From positions 1-51,863 of the forward strand of contig CAJUNH010000011.1 of NCBI GenBank assembly GCA_910587795.1: DNA of 51,863 nt, given 5' to 3'. The first letter of the stretch is position 1. Every line of letters starts with the position of its first letter. The notes under the pieces were generated by a model. It was not told where the DNA came from. It made no database searches and worked only from the letters and a program-made list of their open reading frames with translations. The translations under genes were made by a program, and so were the position numbers. The stretch comes from an uncultured Christensenellaceae bacterium (GTDB lineage: Bacteria; Bacillota; Clostridia; Christensenellales; CAG-314). Below, in pieces: positions 8,068 through 15,905 of this stretch.

Positions 8068-9116
8068 GCAAAGCTCCGCGCCGAATAAATAAAACCTTAA
8101 AAAGGTATAAAGCAGAAGAGGAAGAACTATGCTAAAAGCGTTGCGTTACGATTTCTATAAAATATTCAAATCCAAGGCATTGCTCGGCGTTTTTGTCGCG
8201 TCTATATGTTTGTCTTTTTTGGACTCGTTTTTGGTCGGGTTTGATTACGGTGAAACATGTGTTTGCCGAAGTTTGAGTGTACCTATGTTGGTTCAGTATT
8301 TGCCTTTGGTTTTCACGGTGCCGTTTGCGTGTAAGGATTTTTCCTCTAAGTTTATTAAGAACGTTTTTCCCGAGTATTCTCTAAAAGACAAGATTTGTTA
8401 CGTATTGTCTAAAATAGTGTATATTTTCGCCGTTAACCTTATATGGTACGTAGTGTTTTTCCTGTCGTACTGTGCGTTTGTTTCTGTGCGTTGCCACGTG
8501 CAAAACGTGCCCTTTGTATTTGAATATATACGTTACGACGGAACTGTTGCTGTTTCCGCGTCGCAAGGAATATTCCAGTATTTCTGTGTCATTATTAATG
8601 CATTTGCCGTGGAAATGGTTTTGCTGTTTTTGAGTGTTTTAATGAAAAAGGAGTACTTTATATTGGTAGCTTTTATTCTCTATTATTTTCTGTCGCCGAG
8701 TATGTACGACGCATTTAATGAAGCGATTGGAATTGATGAGTTTGACGCCAGTTTTCAACGTATTCAATGGTTTACTGTGTTTGGGATGCAATATAAGATC
8801 AGAGACTTGCCTCCCGGTAACGAGAATACTGTTTCTGCACTGTACACACGAAGTTTTCTAATTTCATTTGGGTACTCGGCTTTGTTCGGTTTTTTGAGTT
8901 GTTTGGTAGTTGCAAAAAAAGGGACGTTTAAAGCGAAGAAGACTATAAAGAAGGTTACGAGCGGCTAAGCAAAGCTCCGCGCCGAATAAATAAAACCTTA
9001 AAAAGGTATAAAGCAGAAGAGGAAGAACTATGCTAAAAGCGTTGCGTTACGATTTCTATAAAATATTCAAATCCAAGGCATTGCTCGGCGTTTTTGTCGC
9101 GTCTATATGTTTGTCT
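7366..9116 (+). repeat. 850-bp direct repeat, offset 901 bp, within the permease array
   Basis: By eye 7366-8215 and 8267-9116 match base for base: the last five sixths of the permease gene, the 61-bp spacer and the first 87 bases of the next gene. The first 138 bases of copy 1 differ from copy 2 at about ten positions, while copy 2 and copy 3 share their first 87 bases exactly. This marks a recent unequal crossover. Confidence 0.9.
8129..8968 (+). CDS. ABC-2-type exporter permease, copy 2 (hybrid)
   Basis: 279 aa. The protein differs from copy 1 only within the first 45 residues (KIF for KIL, ASIC for ASVC, DSFLVGFDYG for DALLVGFYYG). Its first 29 codons are identical in DNA to copy 3, and the rest is identical to copy 1, so it is a copy3-copy1 hybrid made by unequal recombination. 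Same membrane topology as copy 1. The spacer before it contains GAAGAGGAAG as ribosome site, 5-10 nt from ATG. All codons are intact, so it should be expressed. Whether three permeases form different dimers with the single ATPase or simply raise dosage cannot be told. Confidence 0.8.
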   Translation: MLKALRYDFYKIFKSKALLGVFVASICLSFLDSFLVGFDYGETCVCRSLSVPMLVQYLPLVFTVPFACKDFSSKFIKNVFPEYSLKDKICYVLSKIVYIFAVNLIWYVVFFLSYCAFVSVRCHVQNVPFVFEYIRYDGTVAVSASQGIFQYFCVIINAFAVEMVLLFLSVLMKKEYFILVAFILYYFLSPSMYDAFNEAIGIDEFDASFQRIQWFTVFGMQYKIRDLPPGNENTVSALYTRSFLISFGYSALFGFLSCLVVAKKGTFKAKKTIKKVTSG

Positions 9117-9827
9117 GTTTTTGACGCGCTTTGGGTCGGGTTGCATTATGCTTCCACATTCTTTTGCGAATATTTGAGTCGTCCTAATGTGGTTCAGTAT
9201 TTGCCTTTGGTTTTCGCAGTGCCGTTTGCGTGTAAGGATTTTTCCTCTAAGTTTAACAAGAACGTTTTTTCCGAGTATTCTCTAAAAGACAAGATTTGTT
9301 ACGTATTGTCTAAAATAGTGTATATCTTCGCCGTTAACCTTATATGGTACATATTATTTTTCCTGTCATACTATGCGTTTGTATCTTTGCGTTGCCACGT
9401 GCAAAACGTTCCCTTTGTGTTTGAATATATAATGGATGACGGAACGCTTTTTATGTCCGCGTCGGGAGGAATATTCTCTTATTTCTGCGTCATTATTAAT
9501 GCGTTTGCTCTGGAAATGGTTTTGCTGTTTTTAAGCGTTTTAATGAAAAAGGAATACTTTATACTGGTAGTTTTTATACTCTATTATTTCTTGGCGCCGG
9601 TTATTTACGGCATAATCGAAAAAGTGATTGGACCGATGGACATCCGTTTTCACGAGTTTGAATGGTTTACCGTGTTTGGGGTGCAAATTAACCTCAGGGG
9701 TTTATGGACTGCCGACGAGAAGATAATGATGGGAGTATACACACAATGTTTTCTTGTTTCATTGGGGTACTCGGTTTTGTTCGGTTTTTTGAGTTGTTTG
9801 GCAGTTTCTGCAAAAAAAGACGTTTAA
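9030..9827 (+). CDS. ABC-2-type exporter permease, copy 3 (diverged)
   Basis: 265 aa, the most diverged of the three tandem permeases. The first 29 codons equal those of copy 2, then loops differ (VGLHYASTFFCEYLSRPN; EYIMDDGTLFMSASGG; EKVIGPMDIRFHEFEWFTVFGVQINLRG) while the membrane spans stay alike. The C-terminus is shorter (AVSAKKDV). It lies 32 bp before the ATPase gene and is probably the ancestral partner, with copy 1 as an older paralog. Ribosome site GAAGAGGAAG as in copy 2. Confidence 0.8.
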   Translation: MLKALRYDFYKIFKSKALLGVFVASICLSVFDALWVGLHYASTFFCEYLSRPNVVQYLPLVFAVPFACKDFSSKFNKNVFSEYSLKDKICYVLSKIVYIFAVNLIWYILFFLSYYAFVSLRCHVQNVPFVFEYIMDDGTLFMSASGGIFSYFCVIINAFALEMVLLFLSVLMKKEYFILVVFILYYFLAPVIYGIIEKVIGPMDIRFHEFEWFTVFGVQINLRGLWTADEKIMMGVYTQCFLVSLGYSVLFGFLSCLAVSAKKDV

Positions 9828-9859
9828 AGCGAAGCGGACTATATATAAAGGAGTTAAAT

Positions 9860-10570
9860 ATGAGTAGTGTAGTTACAATTAAAAATTTGCAGAAAAAGTA
9901 CGGCAAAAAAACCGTTTTGGACGGTATAGACTTGACGTTTCAAAAGGGCGAAATATACGGTCTTATCGGCAATAACGGCGCAGGCAAAACTACAATGTTA
10001 AGAATTATCTGCGGGCTTACACGCGCCACGGGAGGAGAAGTAACGGTGCTTAGCGAGGAACTAACCTCAAAGGTACGCATAGGTTTGCTTATCGAACGTC
10101 CCGCGTTGTTTTACGATATGACGGCGTTTCAAAACTTGCAGGCTAAGGCTTGTGCCTTGGGCATTAAGCATACAAAAGAGGAACTTGACGCGCTTTTGCA
10201 GCTTGTGGGTTTGCATGATACCGGCAAAAAGGACGTTTTAAAGTTTTCGCAGGGCATGAAGCAGCGCCTAGGTATCGCCATGGCTATGATAGGCAACCCG
10301 GATTTGCTTGTTTTGGACGAACCGATTAACGGACTGGATCCTCAGGGTGTTTTGGACGTGCGAAACATTCTCGAACGTATACATAAGGAACGCAATATAA
10401 CAATAATTATTTCCAGCCATATATTAGACGAACTTGCAAAAATAGCAACGCGCTTTTGCATACTAAACCACGGCAAAATTGTAATCGACTGCACTAAGGA
10501 GCAATTTGTTAAAGACTGCGGAGATATGGATATAAACGAGTATTATTTGCAGCTTATCAACAAAACTTGA
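9860..10570 (+). CDS. ABC transporter ATPase, bacitracin/lantibiotic-exporter type
   Basis: 236 aa. Walker A is GNNGAGKTT (about residue 37), the signature loop is the variant FSQGMKQRLGIA found in BcrA/LanF-type exporters, Walker B is LLVLDEPINGLDP, and the H-loop is IIISSHILDEL. It hydrolyses ATP at the inner face of the membrane to drive the permeases encoded just upstream. The ATG at 9860 is preceded by AAAGGAG; a longer in-frame start at 9704 would overlap copy 3 and was rejected. Only one ATPase serves three permeases. The substrate is unknown; self-protection against peptide antibiotics is the usual role of this ATPase subgroup. Confidence 0.9.
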   Translation: MSSVVTIKNLQKKYGKKTVLDGIDLTFQKGEIYGLIGNNGAGKTTMLRIICGLTRATGGEVTVLSEELTSKVRIGLLIERPALFYDMTAFQNLQAKACALGIKHTKEELDALLQLVGLHDTGKKDVLKFSQGMKQRLGIAMAMIGNPDLLVLDEPINGLDPQGVLDVRNILERIHKERNITIIISSHILDELAKIATRFCILNHGKIVIDCTKEQFVKDCGDMDINEYYLQLINKT

Positions 10571-10630
10571 TAACATAAAATAATTAATTTGGTAAATAGT
10601 GTTAAGTAAATCTTAGCGTCGCGGTAAAAG

Positions 10631-10682
10631 AAATGCACTGCAAAAGTTGTTTACTTTTTGTACAGCTTTTGCAGTGCATTTT
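10631..10682. terminator. Bidirectional terminator between convergent genes
   Basis: A 20-bp stem with one wobble (AAATGCACTGCAAAAGTTGT with its complement at 10662-10681) and an 11-nt loop, with T-runs on both strands. It ends the ABC operon and the decarboxylase gene. Confidence 0.85.
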
Positions 10683-10715
10683 ATTATTATATTTAGCGGA
10701 CTGATATTATGTAGT

Positions 10716-12062
10716 TTATTTTACCGCTTTAACCTTTGTAATTCCGTAATAAGTAAACATTTCTATCGCCTCGGGCGTAATCAGTTCTCCGCCGAATAAA
10801 ATCGGTACGGCAGGCGGACAGCTGACGGTAGGGCAGGCAAGCACGCGTCCTTCCGCTTCTTTTACGTCGATAGTTTCTGCGGGGGCAAGCAGCGCTTCCT
10901 TCATAGACATTACTGCCTTATGCTCTACGGCAAACGTCGGCTTTTGCTGTTTCTTTTTTATTGGTATTGCGTTTAACGCGTTTTGCAGAGCGTTTAAATC
11001 TTCGTAACCCGTTTCGCCCGAAACCATCAGCACGATATAATCGCGGTCGTAATATTCCGGCATAATCTTAGCTGAAATCAGCAATTTTGCAAGTTTGTTG
11101 CCGTCGTATCCGTTTTCACGGGCGTCTATCGTAAGTTTAAGCGGTTCGTCTGTTTTTGCAAATATCCAGCCTTTTTGTTCCAGCTTGCGCTTATTGTACG
11201 TAAGCCGCGAAGCCGCTCCGCGGATATTGTCGCCGTAGCCGTTAAAAAGCATACCGTTTAATTTGTCCAGCGATTGTAACGTTATGTAGCTTGGACTTGT
11301 CGATCCGAACATACCCATAGCGTCTTTTGCGTGCTCTGCAAAATATTCGGGCGCTTTTTTGCCTATATGCAAATATGCAGCGCCTGTTACTGCGGGCAAA
11401 GTTTTGTGCGCCGAGTCGCAGCACATATCCGCGCCGTTATCTATTGGGTGTCGGTTGTTGTCAAGCCACTTTAAATAAGCCCCGTGTGCATTATCTGCAA
11501 GCAGTAAACTTTTGTGTTTGTGCGCAACTTTGGCAAGCCCCGCAATATCGGCTATATTGCCTAAGTAGTCGGGCGAAGTAATGTAAACTGCCGCAGGCGG
11601 ATACGGCAAAGAGGATAATGCCGAGTCCAACTCTTTTGGCGAAATAATGCAGCTGCATAAACCGTTTGACGTTCCGCTGTCTAGCCAAGCCGCGTCTATG
11701 TTTAATAAAGCCGCTGTAAGTACAAATGCTTTGTGAGCGTTGCGCGTTGCAACTATAAGCGGTTTTTGTCCTTTGGATAAGGCATAGTTGGCGGCAAGAT
11801 ACAGCATTGCGCGTATACACTGCGACGAGCCTTCTGTAGAATAAAGCGTTTTCTGCGTTCCGAACAATTCTGCCGCGTTGCGTTCGCTTTCGGCAATTAT
11901 GCCTTTTGCTTCGTACAAACTGTCCGCGCCTGAAATTTCCGTTATGTCTAAATGTTCGCACCCGATAACGTTTTTACCTTTATGTCCGGGCATGTGGAAC
12001 CGAGCGTAATTTTGTTCGTTGTATTTTGCAACAAAGTCGCAAATAGGTGTTTTACTTTTCAT
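10716..12062 (-). CDS. Orn/Lys/Arg decarboxylase-family PLP enzyme
   Basis: 448 aa, a short form like the Firmicutes SpeA/YaaO group. The N-terminus has FHMPGHKGK, the family's start motif, then SLYEAKGIIAESE and YSTEGSSQ (cofactor phosphate pocket). DNAHGAYLKWL carries the Asp that contacts the pyridine nitrogen, and DSAHKTLPAVTGAAYLH holds the Schiff-base lysine. The C-terminal small domain ends near GGELITPEAIEMF. It would decarboxylate ornithine, lysine or arginine to a polyamine or its precursor; which one cannot be read. ATG at 12062 has AAGGA 7-11 nt upstream and overlaps the scfB stop by 11 bp, so it is translationally coupled to the SCIFF maturase gene. Whether that link is functional is unknown. 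Confidence 0.88.
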   Translation of the reverse strand: MKSKTPICDFVAKYNEQNYARFHMPGHKGKNVIGCEHLDITEISGADSLYEAKGIIAESERNAAELFGTQKTLYSTEGSSQCIRAMLYLAANYALSKGQKPLIVATRNAHKAFVLTAALLNIDAAWLDSGTSNGLCSCIISPKELDSALSSLPYPPAAVYITSPDYLGNIADIAGLAKVAHKHKSLLLADNAHGAYLKWLDNNRHPIDNGADMCCDSAHKTLPAVTGAAYLHIGKKAPEYFAEHAKDAMGMFGSTSPSYITLQSLDKLNGMLFNGYGDNIRGAASRLTYNKRKLEQKGWIFAKTDEPLKLTIDARENGYDGNKLAKLLISAKIMPEYYDRDYIVLMVSGETGYEDLNALQNALNAIPIKKKQQKPTFAVEHKAVMSMKEALLAPAETIDVKEAEGRVLACPTVSCPPAVPILFGGELITPEAIEMFTYYGITKVKAVK

Positions 12063-13434
12063 AATTTTCCTTGTCGTCGGCTTCGGCGACTTTAACTGCA
12101 ATAGCGCACTCTATGCGCTTTTTAAACAATTCGCAGCCGCTTTTGTATACGCCGTTTATATCTCCCGAAGCATGGTAGGCGTTTGCGGCGCACGCGCCCG
12201 AGCAGTACAGTTTTGCCCAGCAGTCGGCACATTCCGCCTTGGAATACACGTTGCATTTACGGAATTGTTCGCGCAAATCGTTGTTGGTTACGCCGTTGTA
12301 GATATCCCCGAGTTTAAATTTCTCTTCGCCTACAAACTGATGGCAGGGATATAAATCTCCCCAAGGAGTTACCGCCATATACTCCGTTCCGCTTCCGCAG
12401 CCCGATACGCGCTTGTAAACGCAAGGTCCGCCCGTTAAGTCTATCATATAGTGATAAAACGTAAAAGGACGTCCTTCTTTTCGGCGTTTGATCATAAGCT
12501 CGGCAAGTTCTTCGTATTGCTGTTTTACTGTATTTATATCTTCGTCCGTCAAGCGCGCCTCGTCCGCTTCGCCGCAAACGACAGGTTCTAAGCTCAGTTC
12601 GTTAAAGCCCAAATCCAGCATTGTTTGGATATCTTTCATAAAGTCGGGGTTGGCGTGCGTAAACGTTCCGCGCATATAGTAGTTTTTGCCGCCGCGCGCT
12701 TTTGCCAGTTTTTGAAATTTAGGCACAATCTTATCCCAACTTCCGTTGCCTGCGTAGTCGACGCGTAAGCGGTCGTGTATCTCTTTGCGTCCGTCTAGGC
12801 TGAGTACGACGTTGCTCATTTCCTTATTGCAAAAATCTATCACGTCGTCGTCTATCAAAACGCCGTTTGTGGTAAGGGTAAAGCGGAAATTTTTATTATA
12901 TTTGCCTTCGACCGAACGGGCATATTTTACTAAGTCTTTTACTGCTTGCCAGTTCATCAACGGCTCTCCGCCGAAAAAGTCTACTTCCAGATTTTTACGC
13001 GTTCCGGAGTTGGCAATCAAAAAGTCCAACGCTTGTTTGCCTACTTCAAAACTCATAACCGCTCTTTCTCCGTGATACTTGCCCTGACTTGCAAAACAGT
13101 AGGAGCAGTTTAAGTTGCAGGTATGCGCAACGTGCAGACACAGCGCTTTAATAACGTTGCCGCTTTTTTGTTTAAATGCGGTTGCGATAGGGGCAAAAGT
13201 GTCCGCAGAAAACAACTTGCCTTGTTCTTTAAGTTCTTTTACGTCGGCGATACAATCAAAAATTTCGTTTTTATCTAAATTGTATTTTGCGGAAAGTTCG
13301 TCGGCTATTTCTTGTTCCGTGCAATGCCCGAATAAATCTATAACGTCGTAGCATACGTCGTCTACGGAGTGTACGGAGCCCGAAAAAGTATCCAAAACAA
13401 TATTGTAACCGTTCAGTTTGTATTTATGTATCAT
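12052..13434 (-). CDS. scfB: SCIFF peptide radical SAM maturase
   Basis: 460 aa. The N-terminus MIHKYKLNGYNIVLDTFSGSVH is the peptide-recognition (RRE-like) region typical of this maturase. The radical SAM cluster motif is CNLNCSYC near residue 103, followed by GGEP. The C-terminal SPASM region has many cysteines (GCGSGTEY, YPCHQFVGEEKFKLGDIY, CADCWAKLYCSGAC, SGCELF) for two auxiliary Fe-S clusters. Known SCIFF maturases form Cys-to-Thr thioether links in the SCIFF peptide. The start at 13434 is chosen because the family begins there; an in-frame ATG at 13488 would add 18 non-family residues. The ribosome site is weak. scfA lies 212 bp upstream on the same strand, with hairpins between that may lower scfB expression relative to the peptide. 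Confidence 0.93.
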   Translation of the reverse strand: MIHKYKLNGYNIVLDTFSGSVHSVDDVCYDVIDLFGHCTEQEIADELSAKYNLDKNEIFDCIADVKELKEQGKLFSADTFAPIATAFKQKSGNVIKALCLHVAHTCNLNCSYCFASQGKYHGERAVMSFEVGKQALDFLIANSGTRKNLEVDFFGGEPLMNWQAVKDLVKYARSVEGKYNKNFRFTLTTNGVLIDDDVIDFCNKEMSNVVLSLDGRKEIHDRLRVDYAGNGSWDKIVPKFQKLAKARGGKNYYMRGTFTHANPDFMKDIQTMLDLGFNELSLEPVVCGEADEARLTDEDINTVKQQYEELAELMIKRRKEGRPFTFYHYMIDLTGGPCVYKRVSGCGSGTEYMAVTPWGDLYPCHQFVGEEKFKLGDIYNGVTNNDLREQFRKCNVYSKAECADCWAKLYCSGACAANAYHASGDINGVYKSGCELFKKRIECAIAVKVAEADDKENYEK

Positions 13435-13570
13435 AGCTTTAAATGTAAAATTTAGCGCAGCCGTTAAACGGCGGCATAAAAGCAGCATAAACAGCGTATC
13501 GGCGTAATGCAGAATAGCAGCGGCTTTAAGCGAAGCATATTGTAGTCATTACACGTTGTATGTGCTATTG

Positions 13571-13627
13571 GATACGGCATTTTATGCCGTGTGTCTAACA
13601 GCAAAATACCGCCATTTTTTGGCGGCA
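13571..13627 (-). terminator. Two hairpins between scfA and scfB, possible attenuator
   Basis: CCGCCA/TGGCGG (13609-13625, 5-nt loop) followed on the minus strand by ATTTTG, and then ACGGCAT/ATGCCGT (13574-13590, 3-nt loop). The first is a weak intrinsic terminator, consistent with many scfA transcripts and partial read-through into scfB. The rest of the 212-bp gap shows no gene. Confidence 0.5.
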
Positions 13628-13646
13628 TTAAGTGATTTTTAATTTA

Positions 13647-13796
13647 TTATTTATTCTCTGTGTTTTCGCACTTTTGGTTTGCTACTCCGCAGCTTGTTTT
13701 GCAAGCGGATTGGCAAGACGTTTGACATTCGCCGCAGCCGCCGTTTTTAGCGCTTTCGCACAAATTATGGGTTTCGATAGTCTTTATTCTTTTCAT
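13647..13796 (-). CDS. scfA: SCIFF ribosomal peptide precursor (49 aa)
   Basis: A 49-codon gene starting MKRIKTIETHNL and carrying the SCIFF core CGECQTSCQSACKTSC followed by GVANQKCEN. Cysteines stand at 13, 21, 24, 28, 32, 36 and 43; the family usually has six, so the Cys at 13 is an extra one in the leader. The family (six cysteines in forty-five residues) is near universal in Clostridia and is modified by the radical SAM enzyme encoded next to it; the natural role of the mature peptide remains unclear. AGGAGG lies 5-10 nt upstream and a consensus promoter sits 43 bp upstream, so high expression is expected. The call rests on a near-verbatim match to the family core. Confidence 0.95.
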   Translation of the reverse strand: MKRIKTIETHNLCESAKNGGCGECQTSCQSACKTSCGVANQKCENTENK

Positions 13797-13838
13797 TCGA
13801 GTTTCCTCCTAACTAACTTAAAATGTTGTATTGCCGTA

Positions 13839-13867
13839 AGTATACCATTATTTATAATGATTGTCAA
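13839..13867 (-). promoter_or_regulatory. Promoter of the scfA-scfB operon
   Basis: On the minus strand TTGACA (13862-13867), 17 bp, TATACT (13839-13844), giving a leader of about 36 nt before scfA. Confidence 0.8.
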
Positions 13868-14129
13868 TTAAAGTTTTGTTTGTTGCGCTTAATATTTGCC
13901 GCTATTTTTCCCTTTTATTTGACACGTCTGTATTATTTGTAGTATTATTTACATACGACAAAGATCGGTATTACGGATTTTATCCTTATTGACGGAAAAA
14001 ACATCTTTTATCAATTTGATATTGAAAACCGCAAAACGTTGTAATAATACCGCAATATTTCGTAAACCGTATGCGGCTTAATTAAAAGCGTACGGTTGTT
14101 ATAAGCATATTTAATGCAGAGGAACTATT
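13868..14129 (+). other. Divergent intergenic region with a coding-like relic
   Basis: The 333-bp gap between scfA and the Nudix gene holds the scfA promoter and a plus-strand promoter at 13919-13948. A short open stretch follows (about 13943-14044) that reads KIGITDFILIDGKNIFYQFD and then IENRKTL before a stop, with no start codon, perhaps the remnant of a gene end. A hairpin AACCGTA/TACGGTT lies at about 14065-14097. Nothing else is seen. Confidence 0.4.
13919..13948 (+). promoter_or_regulatory. Likely promoter of the Nudix gene
   Basis: TTGACA (13919-13924), 18 bp, TATTAT (13943-13948). The leader would be about 175 nt long. Confidence 0.5.
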
Positions 14130-14675
14130 ATGGAATTACTCGATTTGTACGACGTTAACCGTAAACCTTTGGGTATTACTATGGAGCGCGGCGGAGTACA
14201 GCCCAAAGGCACGTTCCGTTTGGTTGTACACGTGTGCATATTTTCTGCCGACGGAAGAATGCTTTGCCAAAGGCGAGTATCCGGCAAGCGTGCGTTTCCA
14301 AATATGTGGGATATATCTTGCGGCGGTTGCGTAGACAGCGGCGAAACGTCTTTGCAGGGCGCTGTGCGCGAAGTAAAGGAGGAATTGGGACTTACTTTGC
14401 CTGCGGATATTTTACCCTCGCTTACGGTGCATTTCAATTACGGCTTTGACGACGTGTACTGCATAACGGCGGACGTTGACGAACGCAGCCTTGATTTGCA
14501 AGCGGAGGAAGTTGCCGAAGTGCGGTGGCTTACGGCTGAACAAATTCACAAAATGCTCAAAGACGGAAGCTTTGTTCCGTACGACCACGCCTATATAGAT
14601 TACTTGTTTTTCTGCCGAAATCACCGCGGACTTACCGATAGCGAAACCCCGTTGGCTGGCGATGTAAAATTGTGA
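14130..14675 (+). CDS. Nudix hydrolase (IPP-isomerase-like subgroup)
   Basis: 181 aa. A complete Nudix box reads GCVDSGETSLQGAVREVKEELGL (G-x5-E-x7-REVxEELG), which binds Mg2+ and the diphosphate. The flanking VVHVCIFSADGRMLCQRR and FPNMWDISCGG match the subgroup related to isopentenyl-diphosphate isomerase and E. coli YfcD. It would hydrolyse a nucleoside-diphosphate-linked compound; the substrate cannot be read. GAGG 7-11 nt before the ATG supports the start. The next gene, 48 bp downstream, is probably in the same transcript. Confidence 0.88.
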   Translation: MELLDLYDVNRKPLGITMERGGVQPKGTFRLVVHVCIFSADGRMLCQRRVSGKRAFPNMWDISCGGCVDSGETSLQGAVREVKEELGLTLPADILPSLTVHFNYGFDDVYCITADVDERSLDLQAEEVAEVRWLTAEQIHKMLKDGSFVPYDHAYIDYLFFCRNHRGLTDSETPLAGDVKL

Positions 14676-14723
14676 TTTTACCGCATTATTGTGTTTTTAC
14701 GGAAATTTAGGAGATAATTTACA

Positions 14724-15845
14724 ATGAAAAGAATCAGTCGCTGCGGAGCGGATTGTCTGCTTTGCGAATACTGCGGCAAAACGTGCAAAGGCTGTAATCA
14801 GTGCGGCGGAATAGTTTTTCATACCGACGGAAAGCCTTGCGCCATATACAAATGCGTTACGGATAATTCGCTTGCAGATTGTCACGCCTGTGACAAAAAA
14901 GTTTGCGGTATTTGGCGTGCTGCGCGCGACCCGTCCTATACCGACGAGCAATTTGAAAGATCCGTGCAAAACCGCATCCGTGTTTTGGAAGCAAAAAATA
15001 ACGGCAATTATATCGTAACGCCGCGGCTTATAATTATGCCGCTTAAAGTAACTGATGCGTTCGACGCGTTTAAGTGGTGCGGCGACCCGAACGTAACAGA
15101 GTTTATGAATTATACAACATACACCTCTGTTAACGACGTTGCCGAATGGATTGCGCAAAGCGGCTATAAATGTTTCGGCGTTTTTATTAAGCAAAATTTT
15201 CAGCTTATCGGCAGCTGCGACGTGCATATAAACAAAAATGGCGACTATGAATTAGGGTATAACTTTGCAAAAGATTACTGGGGCTTTGGCTATGCTACCG
15301 AAGCAAGCAAAGCAATGCTATCGTACAGAGTGGCGCAAGGCGTAACGGACTTTGTCTGCGAACACGCTCAGGATAATTTTCGCTCCGGTAACGTAATACG
15401 CAAGTGCGGTTTTGTAAATCCCGCGGAAAGTTCCTATACGTCGTTTGACGGAACAAGGACGTTTAAGTCGTTTAAGTATACGCTGCATATTAATAAGCAC
15501 GAAATGAGCGTTGACGGACAGTGGTTTGACAAAATAGCGGAAGGACGTAAAACCGTGGAACTGCGTTTAAACGACGACAGACGGCGCTGCATACAGACGA
15601 ACGATTACATAGTCTTAAACAATACCGACGAAACGGCAGATTTGCGCAAGTGCGTCGTTCAGGTAACGGCGCTTCATACGTTTGCCGACTTTGCGCAGTT
15701 ATATAAGAATTTGGATATGTCCAAATGCGGATATTCGGTTGACGAATATCCAAACCCCGACGATATGCTTGCGTATTACCCGCATGAAAGGCAAGCCGAA
15801 CACGGCGTCGTAGGTATAGAATTTAAACTGTTATGTACGCTGTAA
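14724..15845 (+). CDS. Three-domain fusion: DUF3795-like, GNAT acetyltransferase, ASCH
   Basis: 373 aa in one unbroken frame. Residues 1-75 are a cysteine-rich DUF3795-like module (CGADCLLCEYCGKTCKGCNQC, then CAIYKCV, CHACDKKVCGIW), probably a metal-binding site. Residues about 92-255 form a RimJ/RimL-type GNAT domain: TPRLIIMPLKVTDAFDAFKWCGD, ELGYNFAKDYWGFGYATEA as the acetyl-CoA loop, and ENFRSGNVIRKCGF-like AQDNFRSGNVIRKCGF. Residues about 258-373 form an ASCH domain (HEMSVDGQWFDKIAEGRKTVELRLNDDRRR, then DYIVLNN), a fold linked to RNA binding. Together they suggest acetylation of an RNA-associated target, which is inference. AGGAG lies 8-14 nt before the ATG. Confidence 0.8.
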   Translation: MKRISRCGADCLLCEYCGKTCKGCNQCGGIVFHTDGKPCAIYKCVTDNSLADCHACDKKVCGIWRAARDPSYTDEQFERSVQNRIRVLEAKNNGNYIVTPRLIIMPLKVTDAFDAFKWCGDPNVTEFMNYTTYTSVNDVAEWIAQSGYKCFGVFIKQNFQLIGSCDVHINKNGDYELGYNFAKDYWGFGYATEASKAMLSYRVAQGVTDFVCEHAQDNFRSGNVIRKCGFVNPAESSYTSFDGTRTFKSFKYTLHINKHEMSVDGQWFDKIAEGRKTVELRLNDDRRRCIQTNDYIVLNNTDETADLRKCVVQVTALHTFADFAQLYKNLDMSKCGYSVDEYPNPDDMLAYYPHERQAEHGVVGIEFKLLCTL

Positions 15846-15870
15846 GGTCTGCGTTGCTTTAACTGCCGTC

Positions 15871-15899
15871 TTGACAAATTTTAAACGTACTGTTATTAT
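15871..15899 (+). promoter_or_regulatory. Strong promoter driving the noncoding RNA
   Basis: TTGACA (15871-15876), 17 bp, TATTAT (15894-15899), with TG at 15891-15892 as extended -10. It is nearly ideal for sigma-A and predicts a start near 15906. Confidence 0.8.
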
Positions 15900-15905
15900 T
15901 ATATC

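Noticed and set aside
13435..13488. 18-residue extension of ScfB
   Set aside because: SCIFF maturases begin at the MIHKYKLNGYN equivalent; the extension lies over a hairpin and is not conserved in the family as I know it.
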